Positions 47,477-63,711 are shown, numbered from the stretch's first letter. The stretch: 64,000 bases of DNA from Thuidium tamariscinum (GCA_947034885.2 OX344750.2:3100001-3164000), one strand, 5' to 3'. The notes: a model not told the origin generated them from the sequence alone. Numbers and translations are program-made.

Positions 47477-48140
47477 TTTTTTCATTTCTTCATTTTCATC
47501 TCATAAAAATTTATATATTCTTTGTCTTTTGGATTTAAATTTTTATTGAATAATAAAAGAATGAAACTATTACAAATTTATGTTACTAATACATAAACTA
47601 ATATCAAGCATTTGATAAACTTTAAGAAAATTAATATTAATGAATAAAAAATCATCATTAATAATTAATAAATAAATGAAAATATTATAGAGAAAATTCT
47701 ACTATATTATATTATTTTTGTAAAATAAAAAATAAAAAATATCAAATTCAATATTCTTGTAGTTGATACAACACTTGGAAATGGATTTACCTTTTTTTAA
47801 ATGTGGCCTTGCTCACATTTTTTGTAAGTCTTTTTTTTTAATAAATTATTATTCATCTTAATTTAATGAAGTTTTATTTTTTATTAAAACTTATTATGAA
47901 TTTCATTTATTATTATTTTGTATAAAAATTGAATAAAAATTAAAAACAATTTTTTACATTAATGACCTCATGCCAATGTAAGAAAATTTAAATAAATTGA
48001 TTATTGTAATGTCAAAGTATAGTAACTTAGAAACATGTATATTCAATGTGGAATTATTTTTATATATGAGTTACTAGAACATTTTCTTTCAACAATAAGA
48101 ACGAAATAAGTTTTTTAATGCAGAAATTGCAGAGATTAAG

Positions 48141-48432
48141 ATCACTTTTCGGGTGTTGAAACAGTACAAGAGTCAAGTGCATACTTGACCATCAATGACA
48201 CCCATGACTTAAGAGAAATCAAAGAACTTGATGTATTTATTTCAAAGGTTAGTATGGAAATAAAATAATTTTATCATAAGCTCTTAATCCAATTTCTTTT
48301 TCAATAAGCATATTTTGTTGTTTAAATCTTTGCAAAGATGAGTATATTTTGTATATCAAACATGGTTTAACATCTTGTGTGATTGTTATAGGGAAAATCA
48401 TCATTATGCTCAAATTTGCATAGAGAAGAAGG
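48141..48432 (+). other. Possible further exons downstream of the Asn/Ser-rich ORF
   Basis: 48141-48247 is open in one frame (HFSGVETVQESSAYLTINDT, then HDLREIKELDVFISK), with an AG before it and GTTAGT after it. 48392-48432 is flanked by ttatag and gtaatt. Codon content looks better than the surroundings. Whether they belong to the gene upstream (if a donor precedes its stop) or to another gene is not decided. Confidence 0.25.
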
Positions 48433-51400
48433 TAATTGATCATTTTTTAACTAAAAAATATTAGTCAAAAAATAAAATTCAATAGAATTTTTTGGTTTTA
48501 AGTAGGCACAATTTCATATAAATGTCTAAAATGAATGCTCATATTTAGGGAAAAAAATAATTTTTTCTTTAACTTTATGTTGATTTAATTCAAATTTAAT
48601 TATTTGGATATTTGTTTTTGATATGTGTAGGATTTATAGATATCTTGGAGCACATTAAATCTATGATTTTTGGATATTCGCTTACGTTTGTTTCTAAACT
48701 CAATTTTATTTCATGACATTATTTTTTTATTTTTTTAGTATATATTCTTTAGATCATTGATTTAAGAAAAATTAACTACAAAATTTGTATTTGATATTCC
48801 AAAAAAAATTGGTATAATAAATAATTATATAATATTTTTATAGTTTCAACTAACAAATTGAATAATTTTCAGTTTTATTTTTATTGATTATTAGAATGAT
48901 GTTGAACATTTTTTAGTTCTATGATATCATTGCTGATCAAATATAATTATTGATTAAATATATATGCATGAATCACTTCCACTTTTAAAAAATTGATTGT
49001 TTATTTTAATTGAATTTTTATAAGCACCACTTATACATAAAAGTGTATATGACATTAATAATGGATTAATTATACACAGAGTAATAGAATTTAAAACTAC
49101 CAAAAAACTTAGAATAATCAATGATATTCACATAGTAAGTTAACTAATTCTAAAATCTAATCTTACAAATTTGAAAATATACTTTCAAATACAACAATAA
49201 AAAACTCTTGCAATTCTTTCAAGAAATTATGGTTCAAGTGAAAAAATCAAATATTTTGGTTAATATTACCTAATAGTTTAAGGTGGTAATAATATATTGT
49301 TTGTATAAATCTAATGCAGAATCCCCATTACAGATGGATTCTTGAATATAGGAAAGTATCAAGTAAGAATTAAGTTGATGGTTGAATTTTATAGAATTCT
49401 AAAAGGTTGATATAAAAAATGAGATTTTTACATGGAAAGCCAAGTCAAATAAAGATAAAATTTATACTTCAAAATTTTAATATAAAGTAGTAAACGCATT
49501 TTCATGGACAATGTCTTATACAATATCTAGCTTTTTATATCATAGAGCCAACACATAATAATGATTTTGAGATTAATTTGATCATTCTATTAAACAATTG
49601 TCTAATATTACAAAATATAGTTATATAGAGTACTTGCCACATTTTTTTTGCAGTTGGGATTGATCATTTAGATTCTATGGCAAATAAAGTAGAAAGTTTT
49701 TATTCATTCATCAAACATCAATTCCTTTAAGAAAATTTATTCAAAAACTTATGGTATTGAAGTTGCTTCAACTTTATTCAGTTTGTTTTATTTGCTTTCC
49801 AACTCAATTGCCTTAATTTATCAAAATCTTGCAAATTTTAGTCCCTAGAACTTATCTTGAATTAATTTTGTGTGTATGCAAGTATTGTTAAGCAATGCAT
49901 GTCCAAAAAATTTGTTTCAACTTCAAACATTATAATTTTTCTATCAATGTGGTCTTATTTTGTGAAAGATTTTTGAGCACTTATAAATGCAATTTGAAAA
50001 TTATATTTTATAGTTGAATTGTTGAGGTCCTAGAATGTACTTCATTTTTTGTCTCTAGTGTATTGCATCAATAATTAGATATGGTTTTCTTAAAGTATAT
50101 TTTGAAGTATAATTCTTAAATAGTAGATGCTAATTTGTACTTAAAGCTTTTTGTTTGAATTCGGCAGGCAATTTGCTTATGGGAAAAACAAAAATATGGA
50201 ACATGTCATCGAATTGTTGTAACACTAAATGGAACATAAATTATAATTTAACTTCAAGATACAAATAGACAATTTTTGTATATAGTATTTCTACAAACAA
50301 CTCTTAAATACAAACTACTAGTCATTTTACTTCTTATGAAAAAAATACAATCAATATCCATGATATTCTAAATCTTGAATATAAATTCTTAAAAAAAAGA
50401 CATTCTAATTGGTCAATTGAGCATATATCATTGTAAATCTAGAAATGAGAAATCTATTAAAAAAAACTATTAAGTTCTAAAACACCAATAGTTTCTAATT
50501 TCTATCATTTCTATCATTGTTAGGTGCATATAAAGTTCCATTTAAAATGAAAATCAATTTCTTTAGGAAATCATCTTGCTTTGGTTTTGATGATAAAAGA
50601 CGCGGGACAAAAAAAGACGGATAATATATTGGAGAATGAAACTGTTTAATTTCAGTAAAGATGTAAAGACTAGTTGCAACATATATTCTATATAGTTGCA
50701 ACTTAGTATTTTGGTACACTTCAAAATTTGTACATTGTACACAAATTCTTAAAAAAATTTAGAAGATGGTGAATATAATATTATGATATACATACATGCA
50801 TACCATTCTAAACACAAATTAAATGAAAAATTTCTACAAGAAATTCAACCAATAACAAATAGAAGGTTTTCAAGAAAAATTGTCATGAATTGCAAACTTT
50901 GGGTGCATAGAGCAAAATCAATTTTTAAATTCTAAATGTGAATAATCTTAGTATATTTTTTCTATCAATTTGTGAAAAGAATTCAAGCAATTTGACCATT
51001 TGGGTTGCAAGATAAATTATAACATTTTAAGTTTTAGAATGATAAACTTGACCCTATAGGATAGTAATTATTGACTTCAAGGCCTCTTGGATTAAGACTT
51101 TTTCTCTCTACAATAATGAAAATTTGTACCATTCATTATTGTATCTTCTTGAGAAGGGTCATGCAAAATTCTAAAATCAAATGAAGAGCCTATTTTATTT
51201 GAAATTATCCTAAATAGAAGGAGGTCAAATAAAATGGACACACACACACACATACACATACAAACTAAAACTATATATATATTAATACCATTAGAAATCT
51301 TATAGAATTTTCTTATAAAATTTATTTGAATGGAAAATTTCCAATGTTTTTTTTATTGAAAATTTTTTTACTCAAAAACTTAGTGTTCTAAATTAATTAT

Positions 51401-53150
51401 TTTAAATGATAAATATAAATATATAGATATAGATATATTCCTCTATAATCTATAATGACTACTATTTTTTATTTTTGTAATTGACATCTTTTCTAGAATG
51501 TAACTATTTAGAAGGTGCACTCATCTTGAGACTAAAGTCTATATAAATGGTGCATTGATACATTGCTAATAAAATAAACACCCAATAGAATGTTAATTAT
51601 ACATAGAATATCATATTATTATTTAAAATAAATTACAAAAATTTCTTTGAATATGTTTCTTGAATAAAAAGAAATAGAATTTGTAAAATGGAATAGACAA
51701 ATTTAATTTGATCAAATGTAGTCAAAGATTTAAGAAGTGAAAATTAAGTTGAAATTCGTTGATTGAAATTCTCCTTCATTTGTTATAATAGATGCAGCAA
51801 GTCTTAATCTTGAAATTCACCCCTACTGTACTCTACCTCCCAAAAAAATGTAGAACTATTGACGTGCTTTAAAAAACTTTAGTCCCACTTCCCATGCCAT
51901 TGATTTGATTTTCTCAAAAAAAATAAAATGAAAGATGTGAGTTCTAAAGTAAGCCAAATGAAGGAAAATGGTGACTATTTATTTCTAGCCAAATAACTAT
52001 TTTGAAAGCAAATTTCTTTTCCAATATATACACTTTTTTGTGTGATCTTTTCCAAGTAAGAATTTTTGGATAGGTGTGAGCCTCAAATTTGCCACTTTGG
52101 ATTCATTGGGTTTTCAGTTTTTATTTTTTTGTAAAAAATAGTGTGTAAAATAGTGCAAAAAATCCAAAAAAGAATGTATATCCAAAATAGGCATGTGATG
52201 TGCTAATATAATATTTGTTCATATTTCTAGTGTTTTTATCCATTTAGGTCTAAATCTCAACTATGAATAGGTTAAAACTCCAATAATATTCATCTTTTAT
52301 ATGAATTCCCAAAATAGCCTCATCTACCTTGCATATGACAATTGTTGACTAAAATTAGGTCTTAAAAATATAAGCAAGTCCTAGAGACCAGTTCTTTGGA
52401 TAGGTTTCATGTTTATAACTATTTTCTACATTTAGTAGAAACCCTGATTTTTAGCCTACGAGATGAATTTTATCATGATGACTTTATAAAGGGAAACTAT
52501 AGCTGGAGGACAATGTTATTAGGTCAAAATCATGCTAAGAGGTCAATGGCAAAGTCGCTTTGTCAAGATTCCTCTTTTTGTGGAAGATTTCTTGGAGCCC
52601 GGTAATTAAAAGATGGAAGGGGATTTATTTTTCCTTTGGCACTTGTATAGAGTTACTAAAAATTAGGGTATCTTGTTTTGTATTAATAAAGATCTCCAAC
52701 AAATTTCAGAATATTTTGATATAAAAAAGTATCCGAATTAAAGAGTTCATCCCCGATTCAACAATTTTTAAATATTACGATGGAGTTGATTGGCGTTACA
52801 AGTGCATACAACATCAAAATAAGGCCCAAGCTAGGTGTTTTTTTACTCCCCCAAACCTACTAGAGATCCTAAAATAGTTATTTTTCATAGAAAAGTCAAC
52901 CTTCAAAAGTTATATTTTTACTCTATTTGGTTGTTAATCTAACGTTGAGTTTTGTTGAATTTTTAGTGGATGAAAAGGGGAAGAGGGATTTCTAAACTAA
53001 ATATGGCCTTTTGAAGTCAATGACGCAATTGATTTGTAATTTGGAGTCAAACTCCAAAATTTACATACAGGTCCAGTGTAGAAAGTAAAAAATAGTTGGA
53101 TTAAGATGAAAATCCTAAATGATAAATTTACTGTACGAAATTGAGAGGAA
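48433..53150. other. AT-rich gene-poor DNA
   Basis: I see no gene. A short CA-type microsatellite (cacacacacacatacacata) starts at 51239, with tatata tracts near 51270 and 51420. The 69-aa ORF at 52396 and the 74-aa ORF at 50495 have no recognisable features. Confidence 0.4.
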
Positions 53151-53164
53151 GTGGGTGCTTTTGG

Positions 53165-53210
53165 AAGAATATAAAAGGGCACCCATTTCTCTCTCAACTC
53201 ACCCCTTTAA
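53165..53210 (+). promoter_or_regulatory. Candidate TATA-box promoter
   Basis: aatataaaaggg at about 53169 is a good TATA-box match, followed 20-40 bp later by a pyrimidine-rich ctctctcaactcacccc that could hold a start site. No coding region follows, so it may be the promoter of a decayed LTR element or a chance match. Confidence 0.25.
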
Positions 53211-53455
53211 ATCATTTGTAGCCAAGATTTTCACACAATACCATGTTGGTTAAATAATTTGAACTTTTTGGCCAAGTTTGAGCCAAAGTTGCAAAACGTG
53301 TGTTTTTAAAAGCATTTTAAGCTCTTTCTTTGTGTTTTTGTTGAACTTTGAAGGACATTGGGGTCCTTTCAAGGTTTTCTAAAAGTTGTTGTGTTTTTTA
53401 AAGAGTTTTGTTGGTTTTGTTGAGTTTTGAAGTATTTTGAAGAGTCTTGTATTAA

Positions 53456-53930
53456 CCTCTAAAGCCCTGAACAACATTTTTTGAGATTATAAATTTTTTG
53501 GGTAGCTCACTACGGATGGAATTTTTATTTTTTTTCTTTGAAATTTTGATACAATGTGTGCCCGAGGAGTAGCTTTAAGGCCCGACAATTTTTATAACTT
53601 TTGACTCCATTGTTAAAAAGTTATGGCAGGATATGTTGTTTTCTTTACTCGGCGGGCAGCCCGGGCAGCTAAAAAAACTTCTTCAAAATTTTTTTTCTTG
53701 AAAGTGAAATTTCAAATTGGTTCTTTAGGTTTATGCAGACATGGGAAGTTTTGAATCAATCCATTCTGAAAAATTTTCCATGTGTTTACAAGCCACCTTA
53801 CTACAAGATCCTACGGTTTTATGAGTCAATAAATGTGTTTTAAGAAAAAATTTGCACTTGTATTAGAAATGACAATTTTGGAGCATTTTTGGTGAAAACA
53901 TAGTCAAAAACCTTTAGGGGTTAACTTGTA
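53456..53930. mobile_element. TTAA-flanked non-autonomous element, family B (475 bp)
   Basis: TTAA lies at 53452-53455 and 53931-53934. The ends are CCTCTAAAG and, outward-in from the right, CCCCTAAAG. It is in the opposite orientation to the 58411-59335 copy. Shared words include agttatggcaggatatgttg against the reverse complement of caacattttatggataact, the gcagcccgggcagc region against ctgcccaaactgcccg, and gacaattttggagcattttt against the reverse complement of aaaaactgctccaaaactgcc. It interrupts sequence that repeats nearby (ccttgtgattg(a/g)cgatgcca at about 53952 and 54031). Confidence 0.72.
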
Positions 53931-53934
53931 CTAT

Positions 53935-54474
53935 TCTTAGAGTCACCTTTCCTTGTGATTGACGATGCCACTTATGGAATAACTCTAGTGCTATTTTTTT
54001 AAGTGTGTTTTTAAGTGTTTTTGTATTAATCCTAGAGCCCCTCCCCTTGTGATTGGCGATGCCATTTAAAAGAGCCTTCAGCTACTAACTTCTTGTGTAT
54101 TTTGAGTATCTAACTTTTTTTAAATAGTTGTTTTGTGTTTGTACAAACATCCATATTTGTACACTAACAACTGTTTTGTTATTTTTGTATTAATTATTTT
54201 CCTTGTCCCATTTAGGACGGCAAAGCTTTGATTTTGTAAGATTCTAGTTTATTAAGTTTTTTTCTTATTTTCAAAACTACGACGAAGCTTTGACTTTGTG
54301 GGTTTTGAATTTTTGTTTATTTTCATTTTGATGGCGAAGCTTTGAACTTCCCCCTTTCCTTTGATCATTTTCATGAAATTACGCCTTTTGGCCTTAATTT
54401 GGTTAAATTTAGTCAAGTGTGTTATTTTTTATTAATATTTTTTTTAGGGACCGAGACTAAGAGCATAGTCAAAC
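53935..54474. repeat. Short diverged direct repeats of an unclassified element
   Basis: ccttgtgattgacgatgcca and ccttgtgattggcgatgcca occur about 80 bp apart. A second set, ggcaaagctttgattttgt, cgaagctttgactttgt and ggcgaagctttgaactt, lies at about 54221, 54283 and 54333. Their spacing suggests an old repeat-bearing leader or LTR. No ORF. Confidence 0.4.
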
Positions 54475-56110
54475 TACTAAAAAGAGGTGTTAGTATAAAC
54501 TTGAGTTCATAATCTCATAAAATAGGTTAGGAGATTTTCAAAAACGTAAAATACAAAAAATTTGAGCTAAAATGAGTAAGATGTAAGCAGATGAAGTTTT
54601 AAACATCAATTAGCCAATAGAACTTCATTCAAGCATAACTTCTACTAAAAAAATTTGAATTGCAAGTGTCACATCAATTTAGAAAGCTAATCTTAATCTC
54701 TACAAAGAAAAATCACTCAAAGTTTAAAAATAATAATCTGTTAAAAGTCAATATGAGAATTAAAGTGTAGGTAGAACCAAGGCTAAAAACAAAGTTAGAC
54801 CATTAGAAGGGGTTTATAGTATAGATTTGAATTAGTATTCTAATAGTAAAGGTTGAGAATTTTTCAAAAACATAAAGTATAAAGAAAATCGAGTTGAACT
54901 GAAAAAGTTATAAGCAGATGAAGTTTCAATCATTAATTAGTAATTAAAACTTCATCCATACATAACTTCTACTAGGAAAGTCCGATTTGCAAGTTCTGCA
55001 TCAATTTAAAAAGATTGTTTTAGCTTCTATAAAAAATATATATTAAAATTTTAAAAATAATGAGATGTCAAAAGTCAGACCGAGAGCTAAAGCACTTAAA
55101 AATGAAGGAATAGAAAATTAGGAATTAGGTATAGAAAATTAGCAACCCAAAGTGTAAAAATTAGTAACTTCTATCTCACCACTCCTTTTCTCATTAGTCT
55201 ACATTACAATAGAAGAGGCAATTGAGTTTAAGGACTCAAGTTGTAGAATGATTAGATTGTAGTTGAAAGTTTAGTTGAAGTATATAAATTGGTTGGAGAA
55301 GACGGAGGAAGAGGAAATCTTAGAAATTTCTTCCTAATCATACAATAAATACCTAAGGATAGGATAGATTAGGATAAGAAAATAAACCTAATCCTTTCTA
55401 GTCTATGTACGATGTTCGAAAAAGAATAGTTTCAATGGTGTTAAAAAAAAAGTTAAAGAAAAGAAATAGGAATTCGGAACCACAAGTTGTAATAAAATTC
55501 TACTTTCAAACGATGAGTAAAATTGTTAAACAATTTCCAACCATAGTCAATGAGAAAGGATAAAAGCAAGTTTATGACAATTTTCAAAATACTCTATCTA
55601 TTGAGGTAAAAGTTTAATTTGTTTGTAACTTATATAATTTCAAAGTGGGACAACTATATTAGTAAAATCGAATTAGAAGTGCGATTGAGTAATTGAAAAT
55701 CAAGTTTCTTCTTAGATACATAGTGATAATGGTTTAGAATTTTTTTGTCGCTTTCTAAAAACATATTAAACTTAAAAATTTAGATCTAAAACAAATAAAA
55801 TAGGGCTGAATGAGCTCAGTCATTAGAACGGATGAAAAGTAGTCAGGAAAAGTAAAAGTAGAACAAGTTGAGTGAATTTGGGAAAAAAAAATAACAAAGC
55901 TTTAAGTAAAGAAAAATCTTAATTTAGATTTATCCCGTAGTAGAAAAACGTGAATGAAGTTTGATGCATTGATTAGTGGTCAAACTTCATTCATTCATAA
56001 CTTTTAATAGAAAGGTCCAATTAACTTGAGTCTTATTATTTTGAAATGAGTAAAAAATAAACTATAAGAATATGAATAAAAATTTGGACAAAAAAATAGT
56101 TGACTTGAAA
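54475..56110. repeat. Diverged tandem repeat, unit about 310 bp, at least two adjacent units and a third nearby
   Basis: Unit 1 (about 54475-54785) and unit 2 (about 54786-55095) share in order ttttcaaaaacgtaaa(g)ta, gtaagcagatgaagttt, cattaattag, aacttcat(c)ca, cataacttctacta, tgcaag and catcaattta. A third, more diverged unit lies at about 55760-56110 (gaatgaagtttgatgcattg, cattcataacttttaatag). Each unit contains a small palindrome, atgaagttt against aaacttcat. Confidence 0.55.
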
Positions 56111-58406
56111 ATCACAGTGGCCTAATTAGAGGCCAATAAGGCTAATAAAAACTTAATTTAGGGTAATTTAGGATTATTTTGAGTTCGAAACACTTAGAAA
56201 CTATACAAAGATCCATTTTTCAAAAGGCACAATGGATCAACATATAAGTTTCCATTCCAAACACTTAAAACAAGAACCTGGTTGTGTTAGCTTGATTACT
56301 AGAATACTAGGGGGAAGTAATTAAGTGCTCGCAATAGGTTATCTCTCTTTGCAAACAATACTTGAAGTTTTTGCCTTTGGATGCCGTTTTTTATGTAGCA
56401 TGTTGATTCCAAAAACATAATTTTTTTTTCTTATTATATAATATGAATATGCTCTCTATGAAAGGACTAGAGATGAAGCAAGTTGAAATATAGAAATTGG
56501 ATTTTAGGCAGTTGATTCCCACCCTTGAAATTAAACAAACACAATGGAATTTTATACTATGGTATAAGTCTTATGGATGTCTATACATCAAACTAAAAAA
56601 TGCCTTCCAAGCAATGAATCTTTAGCATGAATTCTACCATAAACTTCAAGCACAAGCTCATTCTACTCTAACTTCTCCAATACTACTTCAATACCTAAGG
56701 TTAAACTAGTTTTGGATGCCTAAAATTGTTATTTAGGGGAAATAAATTTGACTCATTTCTAAACTTCCTTGAAGGTTTTTCTTTTTTCCTACCCTATTCT
56801 TCTCTACTCTCCTAATTTTTAACCTTGTTTTTTTTAATCTAAATAGTCTTTAAATACAAATTTATGAAATTACCTTTCTAGAAAGGTACAACACTTTGAC
56901 TTTTGACCTAATTAGGAAAAATTTACTCGAGCTAAATAGAAGTATCCATTTGAAGTCAAAATGTTTTTCAAAAGATTTATTTAAAAATAAATACATATAG
57001 AATCTTTAATGTCAAGAATATTTTTCATATCCCCTTTTCTATATAAAATATGAGGCATAAATTAAACATCTTATGATCCAATAGATATAAATAATTTAAT
57101 TTATAGACAAAGTTTGATTGAAAACTAGTTTATCAAACTTCATCCATTAATTTCTTTGACTTCTACCTTTGGAATTTGACTTTTTCATCAACTATAGGTC
57201 TTACTTTTAGCTTAGAGTATAATATTCTTTGATAAAATTTCTTTAAATGAATCTTCTACTTTTCATCCAATGGCAAGAGTATCTTTCATCAGGCATATTA
57301 ACTTTTAGAGTTTTGATCTATTCTAATGACTACAATAGATTGATCCTAGTTCTAAATGCTAATCCTAATGGTTAGGGGACAATGGGTAGGGAAAAAAATC
57401 ATTGGCATATCTCCCCTATAATTGTGACATGTACCCTCTATATTCTATGAGTGTATTTTGGCCATGTATGATCCTAAGCATGATCCCTACTTACAATTCC
57501 TCAAATGCCAACATTAATAAATACTCATTTCAAATGTCTCTAATTAGGGTATTGAAGCTTCCATCTACCATTTTGGCCATAGTAGTCTCCTTTGTAAGTG
57601 AATTTTCCTACTTAATTCCCTACCTTTATACTCTACGGGCTTCCATGTCCTTTCTCTCTCTCATGGATAATTTGCTAAGAAATAGCAAACAAAACAAGGG
57701 CACTACTCCAAACATGTAATTGAAATGTAATATATGTAAAGTACATGCCTCATATAATTCCACACAATAAAATGGCACAGAAAGAGGGAGAAATTTTTCT
57801 TTCCTAATAGATCACTCTTTAAAAAAAACCACTCTATTAACAACCTCCTATGAAATAAATATTAGTCCTCTCTAGGGGGGAACCAAGGTGCTATATTTCA
57901 CCATTTCAAAATAAATTTCTACTATTTGCCAAATAAAAGTAATCTTCTTATGCCAAAAAAATTTCATTTTTTTTCAAAATAAAGATGAAATCACCAAATG
58001 TGGATGAAAAAGTGTATGAATATGATTGAAGTATGTTTTTAGTTCAAAGTATGGATGGATGTACAAATAAATGCTTCACCAAGTGTACTACAATATGAAT
58101 TGATGCAATGATTGAATTTATTAATCTTGAAACCAATTGATACAAAGCTTTAAAAGAAATTCATTTTGGAAATGGAACCATATTTTGCCAATACTTAGAA
58201 AAAATTTAGACATCTTTGTTGGTTCAATTTCAATTAGAAGCTTCATAAAATGTATTCAATTTACATTGTTTTATTACATTTATACATGATAGATCATACA
58301 ATTTGTAGCACAACCTTACCAATCCAACATCCATTAACAACATTATGATTTTTTCATCCAAATAAAATATATACGTAGTATTGAATATGACAAAAGTTTG
58401 TAATCA
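56111..58406. other. AT-rich gene-poor DNA
   Basis: I see no convincing gene. The 105-aa ORF at 57402-57719 is hydrophobic and Ser-rich but has no recognisable motif, splice context or repeat relation. Confidence 0.4.
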
Positions 58407-58410
58407 TTAA

Positions 58411-59335
58411 CCCCTAAAGTTCCTTCACTATGTTTTAACAAAAACTGCTCCAAAACTGCCATTTTTAGGACAGCTACCAAATTTCAGAAAAAAAAACATT
58501 TTTTGACATATGTAACCGTAGGATCTTTTAGTGCAATAGTTTGTAAAGATGTAGAAAAAATTTCAGAAATTTTCACCATGTAGATTGCAAGATATTAGTG
58601 TTTGAAGTTACAAAAGTCATTTTTTTTCCACTGCGAACATCCGGGCAGCTGCACTTCAGAAGGCCACATTTGTATGAAAAAATGTCCAAAATGGTTGCAA
58701 CTCTTTGGATTCATTCTCCAATTCAAGTTGGCTACATGCTTGAAAATTTTCATATCATTTGGAATTGTACAACATGTACAAAAAAAATAGTAAGTAGAAA
58801 GAAGTAGAGAATGATTGAAAATACTAAAATGGTAAAAATTTATTTATTGAATTGAAAAATGCCAATCCCAAAGGTTCAAATGTTGTAATAAACAACATAC
58901 ACCCAATGTTTTTAATTTTTTTCAAAAATATTGAAAATTGAGTAAAATAAAGGACTTCAAAGTTTATTTTAGAGAAGAGAATCCATAACTACCCGCAAAC
59001 TAAAATTCTTCATAACTTTTGACTCATTAATCCAAATGGAATGATTCAAAGCTTTCTATGTATATATAAATCTATAAAACCAATTTAAATTTTTTATTTC
59101 CAAAAAAAGTGATTTTTTCTGATCTGCCCAAACTGCCCGAGTTGAGAAACAAACAACATTTTATGGATAACTTTTCAACCATGAAGTCAAAAGTCACGAA
59201 AATTATTGGGTTTTGAAGATACTCCTCGTCCACACCTTCTATTAAAGTTTGGTTCCAAAATATGAAAATCTCTAGCCACACGTACCTGCCCGAAATCGCT
59301 ATGTTGCCAAAAAAGGCATGTTGGTCCTTTAGGGG
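58411..59335. mobile_element. TTAA-flanked non-autonomous element, family B, fullest copy (925 bp)
   Basis: TTAA lies at 58407-58410 and 59336-59339. The ends are CCCCTAAAGTTCC and, outward-in from the right, CCCCTAAAGGACC: the first nine bases are identical. The left half is collinear with 35473-36045 and both halves with the shorter inverted copy at 53456-53930. No long ORF, so it is non-autonomous. Confidence 0.75.
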
Positions 59336-59339
59336 TTAA

Positions 59340-61798
<2,459 letters not shown>

Positions 61799-62491
61799 AA
61801 GAAGGATTATAATTCCCATTACTTTATATAAGAATATACTAAAATATTTGAAGAAATTTAAAAAAACATTTTATTAATGAAGTAATAAAAAAATCACTTC
61901 ATTTACCCTCCACAATAATAGAATGATATTACTTCATTTTAGATGAATAAATGACTATTCCAATACAATCCATATATAATAGTGGATGTGAATAGCTTTC
62001 TAACTTATATTATATGGAGAATCAAGGTAGAAGCATCCAAATGTAAGACAAGTCATTCTTTGATAGCTGAAAATGACCTAAATCTAATTACTAATGGATC
62101 CAAAGTACACAAGTGAGGCTCTAAAGTAGACATGTGGGGTTCCAATAAGTTGTCACTCTTTAAAAAAGTTGCCAATCACCCAACTCAAAAGGAATTCAAG
62201 CTTAGATTATTTGGGTGTTTTCATACTCACTTTGGTATTAGTCTAGTGTTTAAAGTAGGTGCATCTACACAATTGTTTTAAAAAATTCATATTATATTCA
62301 TACAAGCTCATAAAAATATCAAACTAATTTTGTTGGTTTTCTAAACCATTTCCTAACATACACACATCATTTTTCTTTGTAGCCACCTTCAAAATTAAAA
62401 GATTTAGGGTAAGTGTTGCATATAGGTGCTTCTACCTTATATTCCAATTTGGAAAATTGAAATTGAAATCCCTCATTCGAAAGTGAACAAT

Positions 62492-62709
62492 GCTAATATA
62501 TGAGCATAGAAGTATGAGTTTATGAGCCTTGAGCCTAAGTATAAGTATCTTACACTCATTGAAGGTGTTTATAACATAAACTTTTATAATATAGGTGTTT
62601 AAAATATAATTACACTACAATCATTGAGGTGTTTATAATATAGACACTTATACTATAGGTGTATAGAATTCTAAGCTTATAAACTCATACTTTCTATGCT
62701 CACATAAGG
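62492..62709. mobile_element. 218-bp MITE, copy 2 of a two-copy family
   Basis: The left end reads GCTAATATATGAGCATAGAA and the right end, reverse complemented, CCTTATGTGAGCATAGAAAG, continuing as gtatgagttta on both. The arms are about 40 bp. The interior matches the copy at 26490-26706, including cacttatactataggtgt. No ORF. Confidence 0.6.
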
Positions 62710-62856
62710 TGGGTACACCCAAAATGGCACAATGCCTTGAAGCGCACTCTAAAATCAACCCTTAGATGGACTACAAATGTATTCCAAGTGGAGATTGAGT
62801 GAGAATGGCAGTTTTAGGCGGTAAGGTAGGAGGCTCGAACTCCGACAAGGCATTAA

Positions 62857-63711
62857 CCCTTAAATGCATATGCATCCAAAAAGTGGATGCGCCTTGGTCA
62901 ACCTTGATTCTAGCTTTAAATATAACCATTTTTGGAATTTGACTTTGACTAAAAAAATGAAGCTTGACAAGTTTTCTTTTAATTTCAACTTGAAATTTTG
63001 AAAAAATCCAAAAATTGAAAAAGTTATTGCAATTGCAAGCTCTATGTGTTAAAATCCAAAAAACACAATTTGTTGTATTTTCATTCATATTTTTTTCTTT
63101 TGAAATTTATTTTCAACTTAAATTAAAAAATTAAGTTTTCCATTCTTATCTTCATTAGTGGTAAAATTTTGAGATTATTCTAATATATATTCTAACTAAT
63201 GTAATTATTTTTTATCCGTAATTTTAAAAAATCACAATAATTTTTAGTTTTCATCAATAAATTTGAAATTTTTTGAGTAAATAGGATGTTCAATTTTCTA
63301 TTAGTAAAAAATGTCAAATTTTTATACTTCTATTAAATAAAGTTTTAAATATGGTTTAATAGGCAAATATTACTTCAAGGTCTTTGTCATAGTCGTTTGG
63401 GGTTTTAAAAATAGAATAATCAATTGAAAATTTTACACACTAATATCCATTGCTACTTGTACCTCTTGAGAAAATTTCAAATAATTTGGATCATTTCTGC
63501 TATTTTTACTTATTTATTTCTAATTTTTGCAACAAAAAATTATAACAATTACAATTTTTTACAAAATCAATTGAAATTTCTCCTAATATTATATAATCTA
63601 TAGTTTGAAGTAATAAAAATATAAGATCAATATTTGAAAGTAATCTAATATGCTAAATTCATCTTAGACATGATGTTTTACCAGATGGCAATGGATCTTG
63701 TTGTTTAAGGG
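62857..63711. mobile_element. TTAA-flanked element, family E (855 bp)
   Basis: TTAA lies at 62853-62856 and 63712-63715. The ends are CCCTTAAATGC and, outward-in from the right, CCCTTAAACAA: the first eight bases are identical. The short ORF at 62771-63088 (minus) crosses the left border, so it is not an element gene. Support is weaker than for families A to C because no second copy is in the window. Confidence 0.5.

Noticed and set aside
51239-51265. CA-rich tract as an unusual structure
   Set aside because: Short ordinary microsatellite.
57402-57719. 105-aa hydrophobic ORF
   Set aside because: No motif, splice context or homologous feature; consistent with chance in a pyrimidine-rich stretch.
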